Shown here in pieces: positions 16,233 to 24,910 of a DNA stretch of 64,000 nt. The position numbers and the translations under genes were made by a program. Position 1 is the first letter of the stretch. Each line of letters begins with the position of its first letter. Under the pieces are notes generated by a model that ran no database searches, was not told the DNA's origin, and saw only the letters and a program-made list of their open reading frames with translations. Source of the DNA: Gordonia sihwensis NBRC 108236 (GTDB lineage: Bacteria; Actinomycetota; Actinomycetes; Mycobacteriales; Mycobacteriaceae); NCBI RefSeq assembly GCF_000333035.1, contig NZ_BANU01000029.1:19383-83382 (forward strand). Direction: 5' to 3'.

Positions 16233-17086
16233 ATCCGATGTTGCACGCCGTCCGTAGCGCCCTGTTGAATCCGCCGCAGACCCTCGATGAACTCCGGCAC
16301 ATGCTCGGTGGGCGGCAGCGCGACCTGCACGGCGCCACCGTCGTCATCACCGGCGCTTCCTCCGGGATCGGTGAATCCGCGGCGCGGCTGTTCGCAGCGC
16401 GCGGCGCCACGGTGATCACCGTCGCACGACGGCCCGATGCTCTCGACGCGGTATGCGACTCCATCACCGTCGACGGCGGCACGGCCTTCCCGGTCACCGC
16501 GGACCTCTCGGATCCCGACGACGCCAAACGCCTCGCCGACGAGATCCTCGCGCGGTTCGGCGTCCCCGACATCCTCATCAACAACGCGGGGCGCTCCATC
16601 CGCCGATCAGCCCTCGACACGGTGGAGCGCTTCCACGACTACCAGCGCACGATGGCCCTCAACTACTTCGGGCCGGTCCAACTCGTTCTCGGTCTGCTGC
16701 CCGCGATGGTCGAGGCCGGGCGCGGACACATCATCAACGTCGTCGCCTGGGGTGTCAGTGCCGGCGCGATGCCCAAGTTCAGCGCGTACCACGCGTCGAA
16801 GGCCGCGCTGGCCGCCTTCGGCCGGTCGCTCGACGCCGAGTGCCGGGGCACCGGAGTGGCTGTCACCAATGCCGGTTTCCCGCTCGTCCGCACTCCGATG
16901 ATCGCACCGACCGCCGACTACGCCGACGCCCCCGCTCTGACCAGCGATGAGGCAGCGGCCTGGCTGATCCGCGCCGCCGACACCCGGCCCGCGGAACTCT
17001 ATCCCCGGTACGCCCTGGTGCTGCGCGCCGTGGCCGCCGTGTCACCGCGGCTGGCCGGTCGGCTGACCGCCGGTCTCGGAATCTGA
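16229..17086 (+). CDS. Short-chain dehydrogenase/reductase
   Basis: This 285-residue Rossmann-fold oxidoreductase has the classical SDR motifs: TGASSGIG cofactor loop (about 43-50), NNAG (about 117-120) and the catalytic YHASK (about 188-192) preceded by a serine-containing segment. About 35 extra residues precede the Rossmann core. The GTG at 16229 overlaps the small-protein gene; ATG at 16238 is also possible. It probably acts on a lipid or other ketone/alcohol with NADP(H). A lipase-like gene lies convergent on the other side. Confidence 0.9.
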   Translation: MNPMLHAVRSALLNPPQTLDELRHMLGGRQRDLHGATVVITGASSGIGESAARLFAARGATVITVARRPDALDAVCDSITVDGGTAFPVTADLSDPDDAKRLADEILARFGVPDILINNAGRSIRRSALDTVERFHDYQRTMALNYFGPVQLVLGLLPAMVEAGRGHIINVVAWGVSAGAMPKFSAYHASKAALAAFGRSLDAECRGTGVAVTNAGFPLVRTPMIAPTADYADAPALTSDEAAAWLIRAADTRPAELYPRYALVLRAVAAVSPRLAGRLTAGLGI

Positions 17087-17108
17087 CGGCTCGCGCGGCC
17101 CGCGTCGG

Positions 17109-17957
17109 TCAGTCGGGCGGCGTCCGGCCCTCGGGACGGTGCGCTGCGATCCACTCGGTCACATCGCGCAGAACGGCGTCGTGCTCGGGCTCGTTGAAGA
17201 TCTCGTGTGCGAGTCCGTCGTAGATCTTCACTGTGACGTCGCCGCCGGCGAGCCTCCCGACCATTCGGGTACCCTCCGGATTCGCGAGCCTGTCGCCGCC
17301 GCCGTGCAGCGCGAGCGTCGGCGTCGTCAGACTCGGCAACCGATCCGGGAATGTGGCCATCGTCGAGATGAGGGCGCCCCCGAGACCCGCCGGGATCTTC
17401 CCGTGCCATACCAGCGGATCGGCCTCATACGCTGCGACCACATTCGGATCGCGGCTGACCGCCGACGCGGGCAGTGCGGTAGCCGGCAGTCGCGGCACCA
17501 GCCTGCCGATCACCGGGGCCAGCCTGACCATGAAGCCGGGGAGATCGTCGCCCGGCACGAGTGCGGCCCCCGACAGCACCAGCCCGTCCAGAACGCCGGG
17601 ATGCTCGAGCGCGTAGTCGAGTGCGATCGCGCCGCCCATGCTGTGCCCGATCAGGAAGGTGGGGCCGTCGCCGCGGTCGGTCTGCTCGATGACCGTGTGC
17701 AGGTCGCTGGTGAAGTCGCGGAAGTCCGTCACCCCGAGCCGTCTCCCGCCCGATCTGCCGTGTCCCGCATGATCGGGAGCGACGACCACGTAGCCGAGGT
17801 CGGTGAGCCTTTGCGCGACGTGCCGATAACGTCCGGCGTGCTCCCCGAGACCGTGCGAGATGATGACGACGCCCACCGCCCCGGACTCGGGACGATGGAC
17901 GTCGTAGACGATCGAGACGCCGTGGACGCCTGCCACGGACAGCGTTTGAGATCTCAC
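17109..17957 (-). CDS. Alpha/beta hydrolase (monoacylglycerol lipase type)
   Basis: This 282-residue serine hydrolase has ISHGLGEHAGRYRH near residue 33 (oxyanion region), the nucleophile elbow GHSMGG near 104-109, an acid-containing LHGGGDRLANP segment and a C-terminal HEIFNEP histidine. These are typical of the Serine aminopeptidase S33/monoacylglycerol lipase family. It would release fatty acids from glycerolipids or lysophospholipids. Its start lies 4 nt beyond the stop of the aquaporin gene, so the aquaporin and this gene may share a transcript. A second gene of the same family is at 29679-30614. Confidence 0.9.
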   Translation of the reverse strand: MRSQTLSVAGVHGVSIVYDVHRPESGAVGVVIISHGLGEHAGRYRHVAQRLTDLGYVVVAPDHAGHGRSGGRRLGVTDFRDFTSDLHTVIEQTDRGDGPTFLIGHSMGGAIALDYALEHPGVLDGLVLSGAALVPGDDLPGFMVRLAPVIGRLVPRLPATALPASAVSRDPNVVAAYEADPLVWHGKIPAGLGGALISTMATFPDRLPSLTTPTLALHGGGDRLANPEGTRMVGRLAGGDVTVKIYDGLAHEIFNEPEHDAVLRDVTEWIAAHRPEGRTPPD

Positions 17958-17961
17958 TCCA

Positions 17962-18741
17962 TCATTCTGCGTTACGCCGAGTGCCGACCGCGAGCTTTCC
18001 GTTCTCGAACAGCAGCGGATACAGCACGCCGCCGATCAGGCCGCCGATCAGCGGAAACACGAAGAACGCCCACAGCTGGCCGGGCGCGCCGTCGCCGTTG
18101 AAGAACGCCACACCCATCGACCGCGCGGGATTCACCGAGGTATTCGAGATCGGGATCGAGATCAAGTGGATCAGGGTCAGCGTGAGGCCGATCGCCAACG
18201 GGCCGAAGCCCTTCGGCGCGCGACCGTCGGTGGCGCCCAGGATGACGATGATGAAGAAGGCGGTGAGCAGCACCTCCGCGATCGCGACCGCGGCCAGAGA
18301 GTAGCCGCCGGGAGAGTGATCGCCGAAGCCGTTCGCCGCCATGTTTCCGGTCGCGTCCCAGCCGGGCTTGCCCTGTGCGATACCGAATATCGCGGCACCC
18401 GCGATCAGACCGCCGACGAGCTGCGAGATCCAGTATCCGGGGACGTCGCGCCACGGAAGTCGCCCGCCGACTGCGGCCCCGAGAGTGACGGCGGGGTTGA
18501 AGTGCCCGCCGGAGATGTGACCCACCGCGTACGCCATGGTGACGACCGTGAGACCGAAGGCCAGTGCGACGCCGAGGAAGCCGACGCCGACCTGGATCTG
18601 CATCACGTCGCCGCTGTCGTTGGTGGCGTCCGCGACCTGTTTTGCGGCGAATACCGCGGTACCCGCGCCGCCGAATACGAGCCAGAATGTTCCGAACAGT
18701 TCAGCCAGCCATTTGGCCGGAGTGGAGACGGATTCCGTCAT
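17962..18741 (-). CDS. Aquaporin (MIP family, AqpZ-like)
   Basis: This is a 259-residue six-helix channel with both NPA signatures: [12 protein letters not shown] around residue 70-80 and VNPARSMG around 200. The long frame further upstream is excluded because it overlaps the coiled-coil gene and lacks coding character. The ATG at 18741 has GAGGGCCCT just upstream. The arginine after the second NPA and the overall length fit water channels better than glycerol facilitators, but substrate choice needs a selectivity-filter comparison. Confidence 0.92.
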   Translation of the reverse strand: MTESVSTPAKWLAELFGTFWLVFGGAGTAVFAAKQVADATNDSGDVMQIQVGVGFLGVALAFGLTVVTMAYAVGHISGGHFNPAVTLGAAVGGRLPWRDVPGYWISQLVGGLIAGAAIFGIAQGKPGWDATGNMAANGFGDHSPGGYSLAAVAIAEVLLTAFFIIVILGATDGRAPKGFGPLAIGLTLTLIHLISIPISNTSVNPARSMGVAFFNGDGAPGQLWAFFVFPLIGGLIGGVLYPLLFENGKLAVGTRRNAE

Positions 18742-18815
18742 AGGGCCCTCCTCGTTCGATGTCCCCTTGTCGGGCGACACTACGAGATCTCGGCCACAAT
18801 CGGACGAATCGTGTT

Positions 18816-19229
18816 TCAGCTGAGACCAATTCGCGATGCGATGCCCCGGCCCATCGCCTCGATCGTGTGCCCCGCGTTCTCGATCATCTCGATCGGCCGG
18901 AACGCCGGTTCCGCCACGGCGACGATGGTCTCGACACGTCCGACGACCTTCTCCAATCGCACCACCACGGCGGCCATCCGGCCGACGGTCTCGTCGACCT
19001 TCGAGAGGGTGGTGTTGAGCTCGTCGAGGGTCACGTTGAGCTTCTCGATCGTGGAGTCCAGACCGTCGATCGTCTTGCCCATCGAGCCGAGCACCGGCCC
19101 GACATCGCCGAGGATGCCCTCTACCTGATCCACCGTCTGATCTGCGTTGAGAGCGGCCTGAGCCAACTTCCGCAGACGCTGACGATCTCCGCCGCGGGAC
19201 GGGCGGTCGACGATCGGATTGATAGCCAT
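18816..19229 (-). CDS. Coiled-coil protein of unknown function
   Basis: This 137-residue protein is dominated by a heptad-like helical region ([20 protein letters not shown] and [20 protein letters not shown], about residues 45-105), flanked by a basic N-terminus. Such short coiled-coil proteins with repeated T/L/V/D heptads are common next to envelope genes in Mycobacteriales, but I cannot name a function. I chose the ATG at 19229; earlier in-frame starts add a non-conserved-looking stretch. It precedes the aquaporin gene by 74 nt on the same strand. Confidence 0.7.
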   Translation of the reverse strand: MAINPIVDRPSRGGDRQRLRKLAQAALNADQTVDQVEGILGDVGPVLGSMGKTIDGLDSTIEKLNVTLDELNTTLSKVDETVGRMAAVVVRLEKVVGRVETIVAVAEPAFRPIEMIENAGHTIEAMGRGIASRIGLS

Positions 19230-19286
19230 GACTGCGAGTATGACGGGTTCTTCGCGGAGATGGAACAAATCTCGGCACGATGGCGT

Positions 19287-19325
19287 TTCAGATGAGTGAA
19301 GTCGTTCAAATCTGAACTACTCATC
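19287..19325 (+). promoter_or_regulatory. Compound dyad upstream of the pirin operon
   Basis: Three overlapping dyads lie here. GTTCA-AATC-TGAAC spans 19304-19317. TTCAGAT (19287-19293) pairs with ATCTGAA (19310-19316). GATGAGT (19291-19297) pairs with ACTCATC (19319-19325). The block ends 16 nt before the first pirin start, so it is a good candidate operator for the MarR protein of this operon. Confidence 0.65.
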
Positions 19326-19341
19326 CGATCAGGAGGACGCC

Positions 19342-20313
19342 ATGCCCGCCGTCACCGCAGACACCTCGACCCTGCCTCGACTCTCGGAGACCACACCGAC
19401 CAGCACCGACCGCACCGTCACCGGCATCACCACCGGCCCCCGCGGCTACGAGGGCGAGGGCTTCCCGGTGGTCCGCGCCTTCGCCGGAGTGCCCGCGCAT
19501 CGCCTCGACCCGTTCGTTCACATGGACCAGATGGGCGAGGTGGAGTACGAGCCGGGCGAGCCGCGCGGCACCGACTGGCATCCGCATCGGGGATTCGAGA
19601 CGGTCACCTACATGATCGACGGCCGTTTCCAGCACCAGGATTCCACCGGCGGCGGCGGGCTGATCGAGAACGGCGCCACCCAGTGGATGACGGCGGGCTC
19701 GGGCATCCTTCACATCGAGACCCCACCGGCGGAGCTGGTCGAGTCCGGCGGTGCCTTCCACGGCATCCAGCTCTGGGTGAACCTGCCCGCAGCCGACAAG
19801 TTCCTGACCCCGCAATACCAGAACCTCGAGGGCGGACAAGTCGAGTTGCTCGCCTCCTCCGACGGCGGCGCACTGGTGCGCATCATCGCCGGCGAGATCG
19901 ACGGCCACCACGGTCCCGGGTCCACCCACACACCGATCACCTTCGCCCACGCAACCGTCCAGCCCGGGGCTCGGCTGTCGGTGCCCTGGCGCACCGACTT
20001 CAACGCGCTCGTCTATGTTCTCTCCGGGCGCGGTCGGGTCGGCGCCGAACAACGCCCCATCGAGGGCGGACAACTCGCGGTGCTCGGCGCCGGCGATCGG
20101 ATCGCCGTCTCAGCGGACGCCGCTCAGGACTCGAACCGCCCGGCTCTGGAGGTCCTGCTGCTCGGCGGTCGGCCCATCCGCGAACCCGTCGTCCAATACG
20201 GACCGTTCGTCATGAACACCCGGCAGCAACTGATCGAGGCGATGGAGGACTACCGGGCCGGACGATTCGGCCTCATTCCGCCGAACGCCCTGATGCCGCA
20301 CGTTGCACGATGA
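19342..20313 (+). CDS. Pirin-family protein (first copy)
   Basis: This 323-residue bicupin has the pirin metal site: HPHRGFETVTYMIDG (His pair near residues 76-78) and GSGILHIETP (His and Glu near 122-124). Pirins bind iron or another metal; some oxidise flavonols, others act in stress sensing. AGGAGG precedes the ATG. The stop codon overlaps the MarR start (ATGA), so the three genes pirin-MarR-pirin are translationally coupled. The substrate is unknown. Confidence 0.9.
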   Translation: MPAVTADTSTLPRLSETTPTSTDRTVTGITTGPRGYEGEGFPVVRAFAGVPAHRLDPFVHMDQMGEVEYEPGEPRGTDWHPHRGFETVTYMIDGRFQHQDSTGGGGLIENGATQWMTAGSGILHIETPPAELVESGGAFHGIQLWVNLPAADKFLTPQYQNLEGGQVELLASSDGGALVRIIAGEIDGHHGPGSTHTPITFAHATVQPGARLSVPWRTDFNALVYVLSGRGRVGAEQRPIEGGQLAVLGAGDRIAVSADAAQDSNRPALEVLLLGGRPIREPVVQYGPFVMNTRQQLIEAMEDYRAGRFGLIPPNALMPHVAR

Positions 20314-20762
20314 CCGATCCAGCCGCCCGGGCGGCGTGGCGACTGTTCATCGAGAACTCCGCTCGACTGCAGACCGAACTCGACCGGCGACTGCGATCGT
20401 CCGCGGGCATGTGTCTGGCCGACTATCACGTGCTGCTCCTGCTGCACGAATCTCCCGACCGCCGACTGCGGATGAACGAACTCGGTCGGCGCATGGTGTT
20501 CTCCGCGTCGCGGCTGTCGTATCAGGTGGACGTCCTCTGCCGTCGCGGCTGGCTGCGCCGGGAGAACGCCGCCGAAGACCGTCGCGGCAGCTATGCGGTC
20601 ATCACCGAGGACGGTGCCGCGGTATTCGAGGCCGCGGCACTCGTCCACGCGGCCGACGTCGACGAACTGTTCTTCCATGCCATCGGCGACGGCGACGCCG
20701 CCGCGCTCGCCGGTGTGATGCGCCGCCTCGCCGACCACCTCGACCGAAATGAGAACCGATGA
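20310..20762 (+). CDS. MarR-family regulator inside the pirin operon
   Basis: This 150-residue winged-helix regulator has the MarR layout: a dimer helix, then LADYHVLLLLHESPDRRLRM, a recognition region FSASRLSYQVDVLCRRGWL, and a basic wing (ENAAEDRRGSYAVITEDG). The ATG at 20310 overlaps the upstream pirin stop, and its own stop overlaps the downstream pirin ATG. It likely autoregulates the operon through the dyads at 19287-19325, perhaps responding to a phenolic compound or oxidant. Confidence 0.9.
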   Translation: MTDPAARAAWRLFIENSARLQTELDRRLRSSAGMCLADYHVLLLLHESPDRRLRMNELGRRMVFSASRLSYQVDVLCRRGWLRRENAAEDRRGSYAVITEDGAAVFEAAALVHAADVDELFFHAIGDGDAAALAGVMRRLADHLDRNENR

Positions 20763-21517
20763 CTGTCACCGTGATTCCCGCCGCCGATCGCCATTTCTGG
20801 GCCAACGAATGGCTCAGCTCCCGGCAGTCGTTCCCGGGAACGGGCAACTTCGACATCTTCGCGAACGCACACGGCGTGCTCGCGATGCACAACGACGACG
20901 TCGTGGATCCCGGCGAAGGACTCGACGCCCATCACCACCAGAACATGGAGATCGTGACCTGGGTGGTCGAAGGCTCGCTCATCCATCGGGATTCGCACGG
21001 TCACACGGTCACTCTCGAAGCGGGTCAGGCCGGAGCCATGACGGCCGGGCGGGGCATCACCCACTCCGAGCGCAACGCCGCCTCGCGCGCGTCGGGGCGA
21101 CGCCTGCGGGTGATCCAGATGTGGGTGCCACCGCATGCCGATGAACTGGAACCCGACCACGGCTACCGCGACTTCGGCTCCCGGCTTGCCGCGGGCGACC
21201 CGGTGGTCGTGGCGTCCGGACGACCGCAGCACGCCGGATCCGACGCGTTGACGATCGCCAACAGGTACGCCGCCCTGCACGTCGCGCGCCCGCGTCCGGG
21301 ACGGGCGATCACCCTGCCGGCCGCCCCGTTCGCCCACCTGTTCGTCGTGCGCGGCGAGGTCTCCGCGAGCAGCCGCGAGCTCCCCCGGGCCCCGATCGCC
21401 GAAGGGGACGCCGTGCGGTTCACCGACGGCGGCGAGGTCACGCTGGAAGCGAGCACCGACGCCGAGATCCTGTACTGGGAGATGCACGCGAGCTTCGACG
21501 CGGCTCGTCCGGCGTGA
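20759..21517 (+). CDS. Pirin-family protein (second copy, YhhW-like)
   Basis: This 252-residue pirin differs from the first copy and is closer to the YhhW/quercetinase-like branch. The metal site reads AHHHQNMEIVTWVVEG (about residues 57-72) and GRGITHSERN (His/Glu near 104-106). The C-terminal cupin is shorter. It begins with an ATGA overlap with the MarR gene. Two distinct pirins under one MarR regulator suggest a detoxification or redox-sensing unit. Confidence 0.9.
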   Translation: MTVTVIPAADRHFWANEWLSSRQSFPGTGNFDIFANAHGVLAMHNDDVVDPGEGLDAHHHQNMEIVTWVVEGSLIHRDSHGHTVTLEAGQAGAMTAGRGITHSERNAASRASGRRLRVIQMWVPPHADELEPDHGYRDFGSRLAAGDPVVVASGRPQHAGSDALTIANRYAALHVARPRPGRAITLPAAPFAHLFVVRGEVSASSRELPRAPIAEGDAVRFTDGGEVTLEASTDAEILYWEMHASFDAARPA

Positions 21518-21545
21518 GAACGGCCCGCGTGCCATCCTGGATGAC

Positions 21546-22901
21546 ATGAGCCTCGTGGACCTCACCCCGGAAACTCTGGCCTCCCGCGTCGACGACCTGA
21601 TGGATCGCGCTCGCGCCGACCTGGCGCAACTGGTCGCGTTCCCCTCGATCCACATCGATCCCGCTCGCGCCGATGCGAGCCGGGCCAGCGCCGAATGGGT
21701 GGCGCGGGCTTTCTCCGAGCTCGGCTTCGACACCGAGGTCATTGTGACCTCCGACGGCTCGCCCGCCATCGTCGGTCATCGCGCCGGCCCCGCAGGCAGT
21801 CCCACGGTAGCCCTCTACAGCCATCACGACGTCCAGCCCGCGGGCGATGAATCCTTGTGGCGGACACCGCCTTTCGAACTCGTCGAGGACGGTGGACGGT
21901 GGTACGGGCGCGGCAGCGCCGATTGCAAGGGAAACGTGGTGGCTCACCTCACCGCGCTGCGTGCCCTCGGCGACGGGGCCGCGTGCAACGTGCGGTTGAT
22001 CATCGAGGGCTCGGAGGAGGCCGGGGGCGAGGGACTCGATGAACTCGTCCGCACCCGCCCGGACCTGTTCGACGCCGACCTGATTCTGATCGGCGACACC
22101 GGGAACATCGCGGTCGGTGTCCCGACCCTCACCACCAGCCTGCGCGGCGTCGTGAACGTGAAGGTGACCGTCTCCGCTCTGGAGAACGGCGTCCACTCCG
22201 GAGCTGCGGGCGGCCCCGCGCCCGACGCGATGGCGGCGCTCGTCGCCGGACTCGCGTCGCTGCGCAACGCTGCGGGCGACACCACGATCGACGGCCTGCG
22301 CAGCGACCAGAAGTGGGAGGGCTTCGCATTCACTCCCGAGCAGTTCCAGGAGACCGTCGGCGCACTGCCCGGCACCGAGGTCCTCGGCAGCGGCACGCCT
22401 GCCGACATGGCGTGGGCCCGCCCCGCGGTCACCGTGATCGGGCTCGACGCTCCGAGCACGGACGAGTGCGCTGCGGCGATCATGCCGACCGCCGCGGCGA
22501 TGCTCAACCTGCGCGTGCCGCCCGGCACCGATCCGCGGGAGTCGTACGAGTTGCTCGTCGCTCATCTGCGCAAGCACATCCCGTGGGGTGTGCGCGTGGA
22601 GTTCGAACCGGACGCCTTCGGGGGTCCGTTCTCCGCCGATCCGACCGGTCCGGGCTACCGGCAACTCATCGATGCGATGTCGACCGCGTACGACGGTCTG
22701 CCGGTGCAGTTCTCCGGTCAGGGCGGATCGATTCCGCTGTGCACGGTGCTCGCCGAAACGGTGCCGCGCGCAGAGATCGCGCTGCTCGGAGTCGAGGAAC
22801 CGATGTGTGCGATCCACGCTCCCAACGAGAGCGTCGACCCCGGCGAGATCCGTCGCACGGCCCTCACTGAGGCGATTCTCTTGAGTTCGTTCGGTCGCTG
22901 A
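21546..22901 (+). CDS. M20-family zinc peptidase (dipeptidase)
   Basis: This 451-residue protein has the M20 di-zinc site in order: SHHDVQPAG (about residue 90), GRGSADCKGN (bridging Asp near 124), EGSEEAGGEG (catalytic base and ligand near 157), GDTGN, and the C-terminal HAPNESVD. A dimerisation domain is inserted in the middle. It should hydrolyse dipeptides or N-acylated amino acids in the cytoplasm. The start follows CATCCT by 7 nt, again suggesting a leaderless transcript. Confidence 0.92.
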   Translation: MSLVDLTPETLASRVDDLMDRARADLAQLVAFPSIHIDPARADASRASAEWVARAFSELGFDTEVIVTSDGSPAIVGHRAGPAGSPTVALYSHHDVQPAGDESLWRTPPFELVEDGGRWYGRGSADCKGNVVAHLTALRALGDGAACNVRLIIEGSEEAGGEGLDELVRTRPDLFDADLILIGDTGNIAVGVPTLTTSLRGVVNVKVTVSALENGVHSGAAGGPAPDAMAALVAGLASLRNAAGDTTIDGLRSDQKWEGFAFTPEQFQETVGALPGTEVLGSGTPADMAWARPAVTVIGLDAPSTDECAAAIMPTAAAMLNLRVPPGTDPRESYELLVAHLRKHIPWGVRVEFEPDAFGGPFSADPTGPGYRQLIDAMSTAYDGLPVQFSGQGGSIPLCTVLAETVPRAEIALLGVEEPMCAIHAPNESVDPGEIRRTALTEAILLSSFGR

Positions 22902-22935
22902 GCCGCCCGGGGACACGCCGGGGACGCAGCCGGGT

Positions 22936-23838
22936 TCAGCGCACCGGATTCGCAGCCGGCGGGCACTGCCCGGCCGGCATGTTCTTCAGGTTTCGCTGCA
23001 CCCAGTCGCCCAGGCGAGTCAGCATGGCGGCACCGTCCTCGAAACGTCCGCTCGCGGGGACGGCCACCAGGCTCACGCCGACCCGGCCACGAGGCGTGGT
23101 CGCGACCGCGAGTTGCCGCACGACGTACTTGCCGGTCGCGTCCGACACCGGGCCCCAGCCGCCCTTCACTGCCGTCTGAACGCCCTTCTTCCCGTTTGCC
23201 AGCCCCCACCGCTGATTCGGTCCCACCGAACTCATATAGGCGAGGAGCGGATCTGATCCGGCCAGGCAGGGCAGATTCGCCGCGAACACCGATTGATCGG
23301 TGGTCGCCCACTGGGTGGCGCCGGGATAGCTCGCGGGGCGGCTCAGCTCGGACGAGATCCGCGTCCGAGAGTCACCGCCCTCGCGCAAGACCGCACTGAC
23401 GGCGTCGATCGCCTGTCGCGTCGAGCCGAGTGAGTCCCAGATCGCCTCGGCCGAAGCGTTATCCGAGTCTCGGATCGACTTGGTCTCCATCGGCTCGAGG
23501 CCGGCGACGTGGGCCCGTTCCGCGGCCACCGCAACCGGCGCCTTCAGCGTCGACCACGCCCGCGCCGTCCGCACCGTTCCGAAGAACAGCGGCTCACCGG
23601 TTCCCGTCGCGGTGACGGCGAGACCCACGCGCCCAGGATTCGCCTTGACGATGCTCTTGCTGAGCTTGTCGAAGCTCTTACCCAGGTCGACCGGCGGCGG
23701 CGGACTCGGAATCCCCGGAATCGCGGGCAACGGCGGAAGCACATTCGGCAACGGCAGCGGCGGTGCGGCCTGCGCCACCCCGCTACCCGCGGCCGTCACC
23801 GCAACCGCCGCGCAGACTGCCGCACACCATCGAACCAT
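22936..23838 (-). CDS. Secreted SxxK serine hydrolase (beta-lactamase/PBP fold)
   Basis: This 300-residue protein has a Sec signal peptide (CAAVCAAVAVTAAG, ending near AQAA) and a proline-rich linker. Its core carries the active-site triplet of penicillin-recognising enzymes: STLK near residue 105, SDN near 135 and KGG in AVKGGWGP near 230. The usual KTG/KSG is replaced by KGG. It could be a beta-lactamase relative or a cell-wall hydrolase. The ATG at 23838 is preferred; GTG at 23847 would slightly lengthen the signal peptide. It is a paralogue of the lipoprotein encoded just upstream at 23979-24896. Confidence 0.8.
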   Translation of the reverse strand: MVRWCAAVCAAVAVTAAGSGVAQAAPPLPLPNVLPPLPAIPGIPSPPPPVDLGKSFDKLSKSIVKANPGRVGLAVTATGTGEPLFFGTVRTARAWSTLKAPVAVAAERAHVAGLEPMETKSIRDSDNASAEAIWDSLGSTRQAIDAVSAVLREGGDSRTRISSELSRPASYPGATQWATTDQSVFAANLPCLAGSDPLLAYMSSVGPNQRWGLANGKKGVQTAVKGGWGPVSDATGKYVVRQLAVATTPRGRVGVSLVAVPASGRFEDGAAMLTRLGDWVQRNLKNMPAGQCPPAANPVR

Positions 23839-23978
23839 TCGCAACACAAGCACCTCTTGCAACATTGACAACTTCAGTCACATTAGTGCAGGGCAATCGC
23901 CACCGACAGCGTCGTACCGCAGACGCAATCGCAGCGTTGCGGACGTGTTACCGGGGCGGCGGTGTCAGACGGCGGAAG

Positions 23979-24896
23979 TCACGAGGGGCACCGTCCACCG
24001 GGCAGCGCCCCGAGGTGCTTCGAGAGCCACTGGGCGACACCGTCGAGCACCTGGGTTCCGGGCTCCATCGATCCCGCCGACGCCTGGGTGCTCATCGCGA
24101 CCCCGACCTGCCGGCCGTCGCGCAGCGTGAGCAGACCGATCTGGCGGACCAGGTAGCCGCCGGAGACACTCGGTCCCCAGCCGCCCTTCACCGCGGTCTG
24201 GCGGCCCGGTACGGACTCGAGCCCCCATTGCTGGTTACCGGCGACGTTCCGCATCAACGAGACGATCCGCCCGGTGTCGGGCAGGCACGGCAGATGCGCC
24301 GAGAACACCGCCGCATCCGCCAGACGCCACGTGGTCTGCCCGAAGACCGTGAACTCCGGGCGCAACCGGCGCGAGGGCACCGTGGTGTGTTCGTCGCCCC
24401 CTTCGCGCAGTACGCGCGTCACGGCCGCCGCGGCCTCCGCCGGCGACCCCAGCGACGCCCACAGGGATTCAGCGGCGGCGTTGTCGGAGGCCACGATCGC
24501 GGCCGTCTCGGCGTCACTCGGCCCGTTCTTCCGCTGCGCGGCAACAGCCAGAGGCACCTTGATCGTCGACCACGCGACCTGCGGTGACTGGTCACCGAAG
24601 GTCATCGCCGCACCGCCGCCGACCGGAACGAGAGCGAGCCCCACGGGAGCGGCCAGCGTCTTGGCCATCGCGTCGAAGCTCGCGGTCAACGCCGCATCGG
24701 TCGTCGCCGCCTCGGTGCGCGACGCCGGGCCGACCGGGTCGGACGACGCAACCGGTGAGCCCGCGGTCTCGGTCACCACGACGGTGGCCACCGCGTGTCC
24801 GTCGCCGTCGGACGTCCCGCACGCCGCGGTCGGGACCAGGCACGCCACCGCAGCCGCCACCGCGGCCGCCCGGCGTACCGCGGTCCGCCTCGTCAC
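23979..24896 (-). CDS. Lipoprotein SxxK serine hydrolase (paralogue)
   Basis: This protein of about 305 residues has a basic N-terminus, hydrophobic stretch and lipobox PTAAC, then an S/T-rich spacer. The core repeats the pattern of its neighbour: WSTIKVP, SDNAAAESLWASLG, and AVKGGWGP. It should be anchored outside the membrane. The GTG at 24896 lies 14 nt after the stop of the second Ser/Thr kinase, so the two are likely co-transcribed. Whether it binds beta-lactams is not readable from sequence, because the third motif is KGG. Confidence 0.8.
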   Translation of the reverse strand: MTRRTAVRRAAAVAAAVACLVPTAACGTSDGDGHAVATVVVTETAGSPVASSDPVGPASRTEAATTDAALTASFDAMAKTLAAPVGLALVPVGGGAAMTFGDQSPQVAWSTIKVPLAVAAQRKNGPSDAETAAIVASDNAAAESLWASLGSPAEAAAAVTRVLREGGDEHTTVPSRRLRPEFTVFGQTTWRLADAAVFSAHLPCLPDTGRIVSLMRNVAGNQQWGLESVPGRQTAVKGGWGPSVSGGYLVRQIGLLTLRDGRQVGVAMSTQASAGSMEPGTQVLDGVAQWLSKHLGALPGGRCPS

Positions 24897-24910
24897 CGTG
24901 ATCCGCCGAG

